DNA from: Pacificoceanicola sp048553275
GTDB lineage: Bacteria; Pseudomonadota; Alphaproteobacteria; Rhodobacterales; Rhodobacteraceae
Assembly (NCBI RefSeq): GCF_048553275.1
Contig: NZ_JBLZMW010000002.1
Coordinates: 372,001 to 436,000, forward strand
DNA: 64,000 bases
Reading direction: 5' to 3'
Made by a program: the position numbers and the translations under genes. Below the pieces are notes generated by a model. It searched no databases. It was not told the origin of the DNA and saw only the letters and a program-made list of their open reading frames with translations. Below are positions 34,494 through 42,499 of this stretch, piece by piece. Each line of letters begins with the position of its first letter. Positions within the stretch are counted from its first letter, which is position 1.

Positions 34494-35785
34494 CACGCGT
34501 CTCCCGTCCGCTTGCGATAAAGGATGTCGATCAGCACCGCGAGCACAAGGACCGCGCCGACGACGATGTTCTGGAACGGCGCATCGACACCAACCATGGC
34601 CATGCCCGACTGCAGCGACTGCATGATCAGCGCGCCGAGGATGGCGCCGTAGATCGTTCCGAGGCCACCGGCGAGGGCGGTGCCGCCGATGACGGCGGCG
34701 GCGATCACGCGCAACTCGTCCAGCGTGCCGATGTCATTCGAGTGGAAAGACAGCCGCGCCGAGGCGACGACCGCCGCCAGCCCGCAGAGCCCGCCCATGA
34801 TGGCAAAGACCTTGACCGTCAGCAGGCGCGTATTGATCCCGGAGAGCTCCGCCGCATCCGGGTTGCCCCCGGTGGCGAAGATGTATCGGCCAAGCCGCGT
34901 GCGGCGCGCCAGCAGTGTCATGATCACCGCAACTGCGATCAGCAGCAGCACGGAGAAGGGCAGGCCATAGGCTTGAGTGTAGCCGTCGGGCATGACCTCG
35001 CCGCGCGCCTCGAAGGCACGGCGCAGGACGCGGACCGGGATTTGATAGGCGTTGAGCGTGGCAACGAAACCAAGGATCAGCGCCGCAGAGAGGCCCATCA
35101 GAACCGCCTCGGCCCAGACCGGTTTGACCGGGAATTCGTGGCGGATGCGGGCGCGGCGCGCATTGTTGATGGCTAGCCATGCCGCAGCCACGGCGATTAG
35201 CGCAAAGACCCAGCTGAGGCCGGCGCCAAGGGTGCCGCCGATGCCGCCAAGCATCTGGAAGGTGTCGTCGAGCGGCCCGATGGTCTGACCGCTGGTCAGA
35301 TACCACGCCACGTTGCGCCAGACGAGCAGACCGCCAAGCGTCACGATGAAGGCCGGGATCGCGAGATACCCCACGAGCCAGCCGTGAAACGCGCCGATCA
35401 GCGCGCCGGTGGCAAGGCCCACGATGATCGCGAGCGGCGCCATTGCCGGGCTTCCGTAGTCGATGCCGAGGTTCGGCAGCAACTGTGTCTGGGTAATCGC
35501 CATCATCGCCGAGCAGGTCGCAAGCAGCGAGCCGACGCTCAGGTCGATGTGGCGCGTCACGATGACAAAGACCATGCCGGTGGCCATGATGGCCACGCTG
35601 ACCGTCTGGATCGTCAGGTTGAAAATGTTGCGCGGGGTCAGGAAGCGCCCCTCCGTCAACACATTGAACACGACACAGACCATGATGAACGCCCCGATCA
35701 TGCCGAGCAGGCGGGTGTCGAACTCAAGGGTCTGGAAAAAAGATTTGCGACCGGCGGTGGAGCCGGAGGCGCTGGCCTCTGCCAT
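34493..35785 (-). CDS. xylH: CUT2 sugar ABC transporter permease (XylH type)
   Basis: A 430-residue inner-membrane permease with about ten helices. Typical RbsC/XylH blocks are RHIDLSVGSLLATCSAM near residue 90, GFTTxx-like PAFIVTLGGLLVWRN, and GRYIFATGGNPDAAELSGIN near 300, followed by the GGTALAGGLGTIYGAILG coupling-loop region. It is longer than RbsC because of an extra loop near residues 240-280, as in XylH. The start at 35785 (MAEASAS) follows GAGG. It is second in the operon, behind a hairpin separating it from xylF. Confidence 0.94.
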   Translation of the reverse strand: MAEASASGSTAGRKSFFQTLEFDTRLLGMIGAFIMVCVVFNVLTEGRFLTPRNIFNLTIQTVSVAIMATGMVFVIVTRHIDLSVGSLLATCSAMMAITQTQLLPNLGIDYGSPAMAPLAIIVGLATGALIGAFHGWLVGYLAIPAFIVTLGGLLVWRNVAWYLTSGQTIGPLDDTFQMLGGIGGTLGAGLSWVFALIAVAAAWLAINNARRARIRHEFPVKPVWAEAVLMGLSAALILGFVATLNAYQIPVRVLRRAFEARGEVMPDGYTQAYGLPFSVLLLIAVAVIMTLLARRTRLGRYIFATGGNPDAAELSGINTRLLTVKVFAIMGGLCGLAAVVASARLSFHSNDIGTLDELRVIAAAVIGGTALAGGLGTIYGAILGALIMQSLQSGMAMVGVDAPFQNIVVGAVLVLAVLIDILYRKRTGDA

Positions 35786-35815
35786 GGGAACCTCACTTGT
35801 ATGAAGGTGAGAGCA

Positions 35816-35846
35816 GCCCCCGCCAGCGTCCATGCGCGGCGGGGGC
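35816..35846 (-). terminator. hairpin between xylF and xylH
   Basis: GCCCCCGCC pairs perfectly with GGCGGGGGC (9 bp) over a 13-base loop, with no T-run. It is in the usual place of a stem-loop that protects the binding-protein mRNA and lowers permease expression. Confidence 0.65.
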
Positions 35847-35877
35847 CTTCGGTCACGTCACGTCAGCAGACGCGCGA

Positions 35878-36897
35878 TCAGTTGCAGGGTGCGGGGCCGT
35901 CGGTGACGCCCTGGCACAGAGCGTCTTTCTCGATCCAGCCTGCGTCCACGACAGCGGTCAGGTTGTCCTTTGTCACCGGGACCGGCTCAAGGAATTTGGC
36001 GGAAAGCGTGGTGCCCGCGGGCGATGTCCATTCCTGCGCACCCTCGATGTCGCCCATCGCGGTGCCGCCGGCCAGCTCCACGGCGATCTCGCCGGCAGCC
36101 TTGCCAAGATCCCGGGCATCTTTCCACACCGACACGGTCTGGGTGCCACGGGCGACGCGGTTCAGCGCGGCGTGATCGCCGTCCTGACCGGAAACCGGAA
36201 TGCCGTCCATGCCCTGTGCGGTCAGCGCCGCCACGGCGCCGCCTGCGGTGCCGTCATTGGAGGCCACGACCGCGTCGACCTTGTTGTCGTTCGCCGTCAG
36301 CAGCTGTTCCATGTTGCGCTGTGCGTTGGCGGGCAGCCAGCCATCGGTGTAGGCCTCGCCGACGATGGTGATCGCGCCGCTGTCGATGGCCGCCTGCAGG
36401 ACTTCCTGCTGTCCGCCGCGCAGGAAGTCCGCGTTCGGATCGGTGGGCGAGCCCTTGATCATGACGTAATTGCCTTCCGGAGCGGCTTCGAGCACGGCGC
36501 GGGCCTGCATGCGGCCGACTTCCACGTTGTCGAAGGTCAGATAGAAGGCGCGGGCGTCTTCGATCAGGCGGTCATAGGCGATGACCGGAATGCCTTCGTT
36601 GGCGGCAGCCTGAACGGCGGGGATGATCGCCTGCGTGTCCTGCGCGAGGATTATCAGAACGTCCGCGCCCTGCGCGATCAGCGATTCAACGTCCGACAGC
36701 TGCTTCGAGGACGACGACTGTGCGTCGGCGGAGACATAGGACGCGCCAGCCGCGTCCAGGGCACCCTTGATCGCCGCTTCATCGGTCTTCCAACGCTCTT
36801 CCTGAAAGTTGGACCAGGACACGCCAACGGTCTGAGCCGAGGCCGTCACAGCCATCGCAAGGGTCATGGCCGCGCTGGCCAACAAAGTCTTGTACAT
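35878..36897 (-). CDS. xylF: xylose-type periplasmic sugar-binding protein
   Basis: A 339-residue periplasmic binding protein of the Peripla_BP_4 family. It has a signal peptide (MYKTLLASAAMTLAMAVTASA then QTVGVSW) and XylF-like segments: FQEERWKTDEAAIKGAL, PVIAYDRLIEDARAFYLTFD, VASNDGTAGGAVAAL and VSGQDGDHAALNRV. A Cys pair near the C-terminus (LCQGVTDGPAPCN) may form a disulfide. The ATG follows GGGAGGAAATC. It is the first gene of the operon and is controlled by the promoter and operator at 36969-37012. Confidence 0.94.
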   Translation of the reverse strand: MYKTLLASAAMTLAMAVTASAQTVGVSWSNFQEERWKTDEAAIKGALDAAGASYVSADAQSSSSKQLSDVESLIAQGADVLIILAQDTQAIIPAVQAAANEGIPVIAYDRLIEDARAFYLTFDNVEVGRMQARAVLEAAPEGNYVMIKGSPTDPNADFLRGGQQEVLQAAIDSGAITIVGEAYTDGWLPANAQRNMEQLLTANDNKVDAVVASNDGTAGGAVAALTAQGMDGIPVSGQDGDHAALNRVARGTQTVSVWKDARDLGKAAGEIAVELAGGTAMGDIEGAQEWTSPAGTTLSAKFLEPVPVTKDNLTAVVDAGWIEKDALCQGVTDGPAPCN

Positions 36898-36968
36898 GAT
36901 TTCCTCCCATGTCGCCCGTATCGGGCAATGCCCGGCTGACTCGCCGGTGTGGCGCAACACTGTCGCGA

Positions 36969-36990
36969 TTAAATTCAGGTGTCAAATTAA
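36969..36990. promoter_or_regulatory. ROK-type operator in the xylF-xylR intergenic region
   Basis: TTAAATT, eight bases, AAATTAA: an inverted repeat with a single mismatch, similar in form to Mlc/NagC-family ROK operators. It lies 72 bases upstream of xylF and overlaps the predicted xylF -10 element. The adjacent ROK gene is the natural binder. Confidence 0.7.
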
Positions 36991-37012
36991 ATTTGCGCCG
37001 AGGGATTGCCAA
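36984..37012 (-). promoter_or_regulatory. predicted xylF promoter
   Basis: On the minus strand TTGGCA (37007-37012) and TAATTT (36984-36989) are separated by 17 bases, giving a plausible sigma-70 promoter whose -10 falls inside the operator. Confidence 0.5.
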
Positions 37013-37120
37013 GATGCAAGGTTTCCTGTCTTCTCACCCGTAAAACCGCTTATAATTTGGGCGGGGTGCGGATATTGATCGTGATTACTTAATCCTCTGA
37101 AGCAAAAGGGCGTCACGGCT

Positions 37121-38389
37121 GTGCGGGAAAAAGATGTGGAGACAGAGGCGTTTGCCGGGTGTGGCCCGCTGCTCCGTCCGGCCGACGCGGCGCAAAAGCC
37201 GCTGCGCCAGCTGGTCTTCGAGCATCTGCGCGCGCATGGGCAATTGCCGCGTGTACAGGTGGCCAAGGATCTCGGGGTCAGCCCGGCCTCCGTGACCACG
37301 ATCACCTCCGAGCTTATCGAAAGTGCTCTTCTTGAAGAGGTGCAAACCCCGCGTCAGGCGGATACGGGCCGTGGCCGTCCGGCGGTGGCGCTGCGGGTGC
37401 GACCGGGGGCGCATCATGTCATCGGCATCAAGCTGTCTGACCGCCGTCATACCGCCGTCATTGCGGATCTGTCGGGGCAGGTGGTGGCCAGTGCCGCCGC
37501 GCAACGCGAAATCCGGCCGCTCTCGCGCGCGCAGCTTCTGGACGATGTCGAGGCGCTGATGCGCGACGTCTGCGCCGAGGCCGGTCTGACGCCCGGTGAT
37601 CTGTGCGGTATGGGTCTGGGCATTCCGGGCTTCATCGACGGCGAAACCCGCACGGTGCTGTGGTCTCCGATCCTGCAGGGGCGCGATACGGAAATCGCGT
37701 CCGCGCTGGCCCGGCGTCTCGGGATGCCGGTAGAAATAGACAACGATGCCAATCTTCTGACGCTGGCCGAATTGTGGTTCGGGGTCGGGCGCACTATCTC
37801 TGACTTCGCCGTGGTGACGATCGAACAGGGCGTCGGCATGGGGTTTGTCATCAATCAACGGCTCTACCGGGGTGCGCGCGGGGTGGGCATGGAACTGGGC
37901 CACGCCAAGGTGCATCTGGACGGAGCGCTTTGCCGCTGCGGACAGCGGGGCTGCCTCGAAGCCTATGTTGCCGACTATGCGCTGGTGCGCGAGGCCCGCA
38001 CGGCGCTGAACCTGCCCGATATGGAAGACCGCTCTGTCTCGGTGCTGCTCGAAGGGCTGCTGCGGCAGGCCAAGTCCGGCAATCCGGCGGCGCATTCGAT
38101 CTTTCGCCGCGCCGGGCGCTATCTTGCCCTGGCGCTGGCCAATGTCTCGAACCTTTTCGATCCCGAGCTGATCATCCTGTCCGGCGAGCGGATGCGCTAT
38201 GACTACCTTTATGCCAATGAAACCCTGCGCGAGATGAACACGATGACGCTCGACACCGGACGTAAACCACCCAAAGTCGAGATCCACGCCTGGGGCGACA
38301 TGGTTTGGGCGCGCGGGGCCGCCGCGCTGGCCTTGCAGAGCCTGACCGAGCAGATGCTCGGCAGCGCACGGGACGTGGCGGCGCAATGA
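37121..38389 (+). CDS. xylR: ROK-family transcriptional regulator (xylose repressor type)
   Basis: A 422-residue ROK protein. Residues 25-85 are a MarR-like winged helix (LRQLVFEHLRAHGQLPRVQV, LGVSPASVTTITSELIESAL). Residues 95-400 are the sugar-kinase-like ROK domain with VIGIKLSDRRHTAVIADLSG, the sugar-binding EIDNDANLLTLAE and ELGHAKV, and the zinc motif CRCGQRGCLEAY. The start is GTG at 37121 with a modest AAGGG site. It is divergent from the xylose operon, so xylose or xylulose is the expected inducer. Its stop overlaps the ATG of the next gene (ATGA). Confidence 0.92.
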   Translation: MREKDVETEAFAGCGPLLRPADAAQKPLRQLVFEHLRAHGQLPRVQVAKDLGVSPASVTTITSELIESALLEEVQTPRQADTGRGRPAVALRVRPGAHHVIGIKLSDRRHTAVIADLSGQVVASAAAQREIRPLSRAQLLDDVEALMRDVCAEAGLTPGDLCGMGLGIPGFIDGETRTVLWSPILQGRDTEIASALARRLGMPVEIDNDANLLTLAELWFGVGRTISDFAVVTIEQGVGMGFVINQRLYRGARGVGMELGHAKVHLDGALCRCGQRGCLEAYVADYALVREARTALNLPDMEDRSVSVLLEGLLRQAKSGNPAAHSIFRRAGRYLALALANVSNLFDPELIILSGERMRYDYLYANETLREMNTMTLDTGRKPPKVEIHAWGDMVWARGAAALALQSLTEQMLGSARDVAAQ

Positions 38390-39876
38390 GGGGCGCTCTG
38401 GGGCTGTGCCTGATCGCCGCGCAGGCAGGGGCCGATCCGGCCTTCGTCGATGATCGCGCCGGGCTTCCGGTCGAGCATGTCTATTCCGGTGGGTGGGAGC
38501 ATTTTGTCGGCGGGGGCGTGGCGGCATTCGACTGCAATGGCGATGCGCTGCCAGAGCTACTGGCAGCGGGCGGCACGGAACCGGCGCGGCTTTTCCTCAA
38601 TGCGTCGGACGTGGGCGGCGCGCTGCGCTTTTTGGCCGGTGCGTTTCCGCAGATGACCGGCGTCACCGGAGCCTATCCGATTGATATCGACAGCGACGGA
38701 CGGCTGGACCTCGCGATCCTGCGTGTCGGGCCGAACCGGGTGCTGCGCGGACTTGGCAATTGCGCGTTCGAGGACGCCACGGACGCATGGTCCCTGCCGC
38801 AACACGACGCCTGGACCACCGCCTTTACCGCGACTTGGGAAGCGGGCGCGGACTGGCCCACAGTGGTTTTTGGCAATTACGTCGACCGCACCGATCCGGA
38901 AGGACCGTTCGAAGCCTGCGACGACAGCACGCTGGTCCGCCCGGGGGCGGCGGGCTTTGGCGCGGTTGAGTCCATCAGCCCCGGCTACTGCACGCTCTCG
39001 GCCCTGATCTCGGATTGGCAGCGCAGCGGCACGCCTGAACTGCGCCTCTCCAACGATCGGCACTACTACGTGCGTGGCGGCTATGAGCAGATGTACCGCC
39101 TCTCGCCCCTGCAGGAGCGACAGGATTGGGCCAAGGTCTCGCTCTGGGGCATGGGCATTGCGGCGCGCGATCTGACCGGCGATGGCCTGCCGGAGGTGAT
39201 GATGACGTCCATGGGCGATCAACTGCTGCAGTTCAATCGCGGCAGCGGCTTCGAGGATGCGCCCTACGCACAGGGCACCACCGCGCATCGCCCGCACACC
39301 GGAGACGATGGCCGGCCCTCGACCGGCTGGCATGCGGAGTTCGGCGATGTCGACAACGACGGGCTGCCGGATCTGTTCATCTCCAAGGGCAATGTCGACC
39401 AGATGCCCGGCATGGCGATGCACGATCCCAATTCGCTGCTGATGCAGCAGGCCGACGGCACCTTTCGGGAGGTCGGCGCGGTGGCCGGGGTGGCCACGAT
39501 GGACCGCGCGCGCGGTGCGGCGCTCAGCGATCTGAACGGCGATGGTCTGCTGGATCTTGCGGTGGTCAACCGGCGCGCGCCGATGGAGCTGTGGCGCAAC
39601 GTGTCGGAGGCGACGGGGGCCTGGACGGCTGTGGACCTGGCGCAGCCTGGGGTAAACCGGCGGGCGGTGGGGGCATGGGTTGCGGTGCGCGCCGATGGCC
39701 GCGTGCAGCAGCAGGAACGCACCATCGGCGGCGGCCACGCCGGGGGCAGCGCGCTGCCGCTGCATTTCGGTCTGGGCACGGCAAAGATGGCGCAGGTGCA
39801 GGTGACATGGCCGGACGGCACAACGACATCCTGGCAGGATGTGACACTGAACGGGGTGACCCGGATCAGCCAGTGA
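38386..39876 (+). CDS. exported CRTAC1-family protein (FG-GAP/VCBS and ASPIC-UnbV)
   Basis: A 496-residue secreted beta-propeller protein. A short signal peptide (MRGALGLCLIAAQAGA) is followed by FG-GAP/VCBS calcium-type repeats: DIDSDGRLDLAIL, DLTGDGLPEVMMTS, DVDNDGLPDLFIS and DLNGDGLLDLAVV. The C-terminal 75 residues form the ASPIC/UnbV domain (NRRAVGAWVAVRADGR to VQVTWPDGTTTSW). The ATG overlaps the xylR stop. A di-haem peroxidase-like gene follows 344 bases later, and such pairs recur in bacteria. Its substrate or partner is unknown; a role in the xylose locus is not implied by the overlap alone. Confidence 0.88.
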   Translation: MRGALGLCLIAAQAGADPAFVDDRAGLPVEHVYSGGWEHFVGGGVAAFDCNGDALPELLAAGGTEPARLFLNASDVGGALRFLAGAFPQMTGVTGAYPIDIDSDGRLDLAILRVGPNRVLRGLGNCAFEDATDAWSLPQHDAWTTAFTATWEAGADWPTVVFGNYVDRTDPEGPFEACDDSTLVRPGAAGFGAVESISPGYCTLSALISDWQRSGTPELRLSNDRHYYVRGGYEQMYRLSPLQERQDWAKVSLWGMGIAARDLTGDGLPEVMMTSMGDQLLQFNRGSGFEDAPYAQGTTAHRPHTGDDGRPSTGWHAEFGDVDNDGLPDLFISKGNVDQMPGMAMHDPNSLLMQQADGTFREVGAVAGVATMDRARGAALSDLNGDGLLDLAVVNRRAPMELWRNVSEATGAWTAVDLAQPGVNRRAVGAWVAVRADGRVQQQERTIGGGHAGGSALPLHFGLGTAKMAQVQVTWPDGTTTSWQDVTLNGVTRISQ

Positions 39877-40220
39877 AGGGCGCGGGGCGAAACGGCGATG
39901 GAGATTTTGAACGCTGTGGAAGGGTGCAACCGACTTTTCGGGCGCCGAAGGGCTTGTCTGATCCGCGCCTGCAACGCCCGGATCGGGGGCCGTTCGATGT
40001 GCTCTGTCCTGTCCTTGATCCTGACCGTGCCGGGCAGGCCTCCGGTGCTGCCCGGTTTCGCCGGTGCTCTGGCCATGCAATGGGCGCGGGCCAAGCCCCT
40101 GTGTCCTTGCGATCTCATGCCATCGAGAGCGTCCCGACATCCCGTCCGCATCCCGCCGGTGAATTGCCCCGGCGCGCCCGGCGTGGCATAGCTTTTCATA
40201 TGGCAATCGGGAGGAGCCTC
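39877..40220. other. gap between the CRTAC1 and peroxidase genes
   Basis: The 344 bases contain no gene I can support. A 97-codon frame at 39898-40191 lacks a ribosome site and has a composition unlike a protein. No terminator with a T-run is evident, so the two genes could share a transcript. Confidence 0.5.
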
Positions 40221-41549
40221 ATGTGCAAGGCGGTTTGGATCGCGGCGGTCTTGGGACTGGCCACAGCGGGCGGCATCGCGGCACAAACCCCGTTGCCGCC
40301 GCCGGTGACAGAGGCCGATTACGGCCCCATTGATCCCGCCGAGGCAAAGCTTGGGCAACTGTTGTTCTACGATCCGGTTCTGTCGGGCAACCGCAACATC
40401 TCCTGCGCCACCTGCCACCACCCCAAATTCGCCACCTCCGACGGGCTCAGCCTCGGCCTCGGAGAGGGCGGTGTCGGGCTTGGCCCGGACCGGCATGCCA
40501 CGGCGCGGAACACGCCCGAAGAACGCATTCCGCGCAACGCCACGGCGCTGTTCAACCTGGGCGCCAAGGCCTTTACCACGCTGTTTCACGATGGCCGCAT
40601 TCAGGCCGATCCGACCCGCAAGAGCGGCATTCGCACGCCGATGGACGAGGACATGGTGACGGGCTTCTCCGGCGTGCTGTCGGCCCAGACCATGTTTCCC
40701 GTGCTCTCGCCGGACGAGATGGCCGGGCATTACTCGGAGAATGACGTCGCCCAGGCGGTGCGCTCCGGTCTGATCACCGGGCCGGGCGGCGCGTGGGACA
40801 TCATCTCGAAACGGGTCGCGGCGATCCCGCAGTATCAGGCTGGCTTCGAGGCGGTCTATCCGCATGTGGCCGCGGGAGAAGAGGTCCGCTTTACCGATAT
40901 CTCCAACGCCATCGCCGCCTTTATCGCCTTCGAATGGCGCTCCGACGACAGTCCGTTTGACGCGGCGCTGCGCGGTGAGGTGCCGCTCTCCGGGCTGGCT
41001 GCCGATGGCGCGGCGCTGTTTTACGGGGAGGCAGGCTGCGCCGGGTGTCACAGCGGTCCGTTCCAGACCGATCACGGGTTTCACGCCACCGGTGCGCCGC
41101 AGCTTGGACCGGGCAAGGCCGCCCGCTTCGAACACCATTCGCGCGATGACGGCCGGATGCGCGTCACCGGCCGCGAGGAAGACCGCTTTGCCTTCCGCAC
41201 GCCTTCCTTGCGCAACGTGGCGCGGACCGGGCCCTGGGGTCATGCGGGGGCGCACGACGATCTACGCCGCTTTGTGGCCGATCATGTGCGCGGTGGGGCG
41301 GCGCTCGACGCCTATGTGCGCAGCGCTGTGCTGCCGGATCTGCCAGGGGGCAAACCGGATTGGGCGGTGCTTGACGACCCGGCCGAACGCGCGGCCCTCG
41401 CGGCGGCATCACGTTCTGGCCCGGCGCTGACGGAGCCTGAGCTGGATGCGCTGCTGGCCTTTCTCGACAGCCTGACAGATCCCGCGGCCCTGTCCGGACG
41501 GCTCGGGGTGCCGGACCGCGTCCCGTCCGGTCTGGCAGTGGATCGCTGA
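40221..41549 (+). CDS. di-haem cytochrome c peroxidase/MauG-family protein
   Basis: A 442-residue periplasmic di-haem protein. The signal peptide (MCKAVWIAAVLGLATAGGIAAQ) is followed by the first haem site CATCHHP near residue 60 and the second CAGCHSG near residue 275, with family blocks LGQLLFYDPVLSGNRNISC, RNATALFNLGAKAFTTLFHDGR and FRTPSLRNVARTGPWGHAGA. The ATG at 40221 is chosen for the GGAGGAG site; a reading frame 7 codons longer lacks one. It may reduce peroxide or, like MauG, oxidise a protein substrate. The CRTAC1 neighbour is a possible partner. Confidence 0.9.
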   Translation: MCKAVWIAAVLGLATAGGIAAQTPLPPPVTEADYGPIDPAEAKLGQLLFYDPVLSGNRNISCATCHHPKFATSDGLSLGLGEGGVGLGPDRHATARNTPEERIPRNATALFNLGAKAFTTLFHDGRIQADPTRKSGIRTPMDEDMVTGFSGVLSAQTMFPVLSPDEMAGHYSENDVAQAVRSGLITGPGGAWDIISKRVAAIPQYQAGFEAVYPHVAAGEEVRFTDISNAIAAFIAFEWRSDDSPFDAALRGEVPLSGLAADGAALFYGEAGCAGCHSGPFQTDHGFHATGAPQLGPGKAARFEHHSRDDGRMRVTGREEDRFAFRTPSLRNVARTGPWGHAGAHDDLRRFVADHVRGGAALDAYVRSAVLPDLPGGKPDWAVLDDPAERAALAAASRSGPALTEPELDALLAFLDSLTDPAALSGRLGVPDRVPSGLAVDR

Positions 41550-41715
41550 CGGCCCGGATCATGCCCGGCGCGGCGTCCGGCACCGGGCTTTTGTCTGACA
41601 ATCGCCTGATTTTCGTCCCGGCGTTCCGGACTGTCACATGGCTGAATCATCGGCGTGGTTGAAGGCCCTCAAACGGTCCGAACCGGGGCCTTTGCCTGCC
41701 ATTTCGGGGGACGCG

Positions 41716-41910
41716 ATGACCGAGCTTTTGTTGTATGCCATTTCGATTTTCTTGTGCGCTCTTGCCGCGCTGTTTGCCTTCGAACGCCTGATTGCCCTGG
41801 CCATCCGCCGCATTGGCATCTGGCTGCCCAGCGATCTGTGCGGCCCGGAGGGCTGGCTGATCGACACCACGCGCCGTGCCGGTGTTTTCGATCGCGTTCA
41901 AAAAGGCTGA
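41716..41910 (+). CDS. small membrane protein, unknown
   Basis: A 64-residue protein with one long membrane helix at its N-terminus (MTELLLYAISIFLCALAALFAFERLIALAI) and a short polar tail (CGPEGWLIDTTRRAGVFDRVQKG). GGGGGA precedes the ATG. The frame is open upstream to 41638, but the inner start fits better. No family recognised. Confidence 0.5.
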   Translation: MTELLLYAISIFLCALAALFAFERLIALAIRRIGIWLPSDLCGPEGWLIDTTRRAGVFDRVQKG

Positions 41911-42111
41911 GCCACGCGGGGTCGTGACAGGCGCTGCCGGGCGCGCGGATTTGCTTCAATTTCGAGTGTTTTCAATTATCCGTATTGCGGGATTCATGGC
42001 GCGCGTTTGTCATTGACTCCAAAGGACGTCCCCCCTTACCAACCCCATAAAGGCTTGACCTGCTGCATGCGAGGCGTTGGAGCGGTTTGGGTGAGGGATG
42101 GTCCGTAACCT

Positions 42112-42444
42112 ATGGAAAATTTTTTCAAATGCCTGAAAAATTTGAACCCTTCGGCGCGGGCGGGATGGCGTCCGGCATTGACCCTTTCTCTGGCGCTGGC
42201 GGGCTGTGCGGCGATGGCTGATGGCAAGCCGGACTTAGCGAAGATCACCGGCCATTATGTCGGTCCCGGTGTCACATGCCCTCAGTTTCAGCTCGACACC
42301 GGCGAGACGATCAGCCTGTCTGGTGTGCAGGAAACCGCGCTGCAGCCGGGCACGCCCGTGGTGCTTGAGGGGCTATGGCAGCGCATGTCGACTTGCATGC
42401 AAGGCCGCGATTTCCGGGTTGTCGACATCCTGACGCCGGAGTGA
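42112..42444 (+). CDS. small predicted lipoprotein
   Basis: A 110-residue exported protein. A long basic N-region is followed by a hydrophobic core and lipobox-like LALAGC (Cys near 32), so the mature part would be lipid-anchored. The mature domain (ITGHYVGPGVTCPQFQLDTG to FRVVDILTPE) looks like a small OB-like beta domain with two further Cys. It lies 55 bases before the RTX protease gene. Family and function are unknown. Confidence 0.65.
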   Translation: MENFFKCLKNLNPSARAGWRPALTLSLALAGCAAMADGKPDLAKITGHYVGPGVTCPQFQLDTGETISLSGVQETALQPGTPVVLEGLWQRMSTCMQGRDFRVVDILTPE

Positions 42445-42499
42445 CGCGCCGGATCGACACCGACCGGATTTTATCGATTGTTTTGTAAGAGCGACGCCG

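Noticed and set aside
32375..38389. Xylose locus with a missing xylulokinase as a broken pathway
   Set aside because: Kinase genes are often unlinked; absence from a 64-kb window is not evidence of loss.
39898..40191. 97-codon frame between the CRTAC1 and peroxidase genes
   Set aside because: No ribosome site, unusual composition and no family resemblance.
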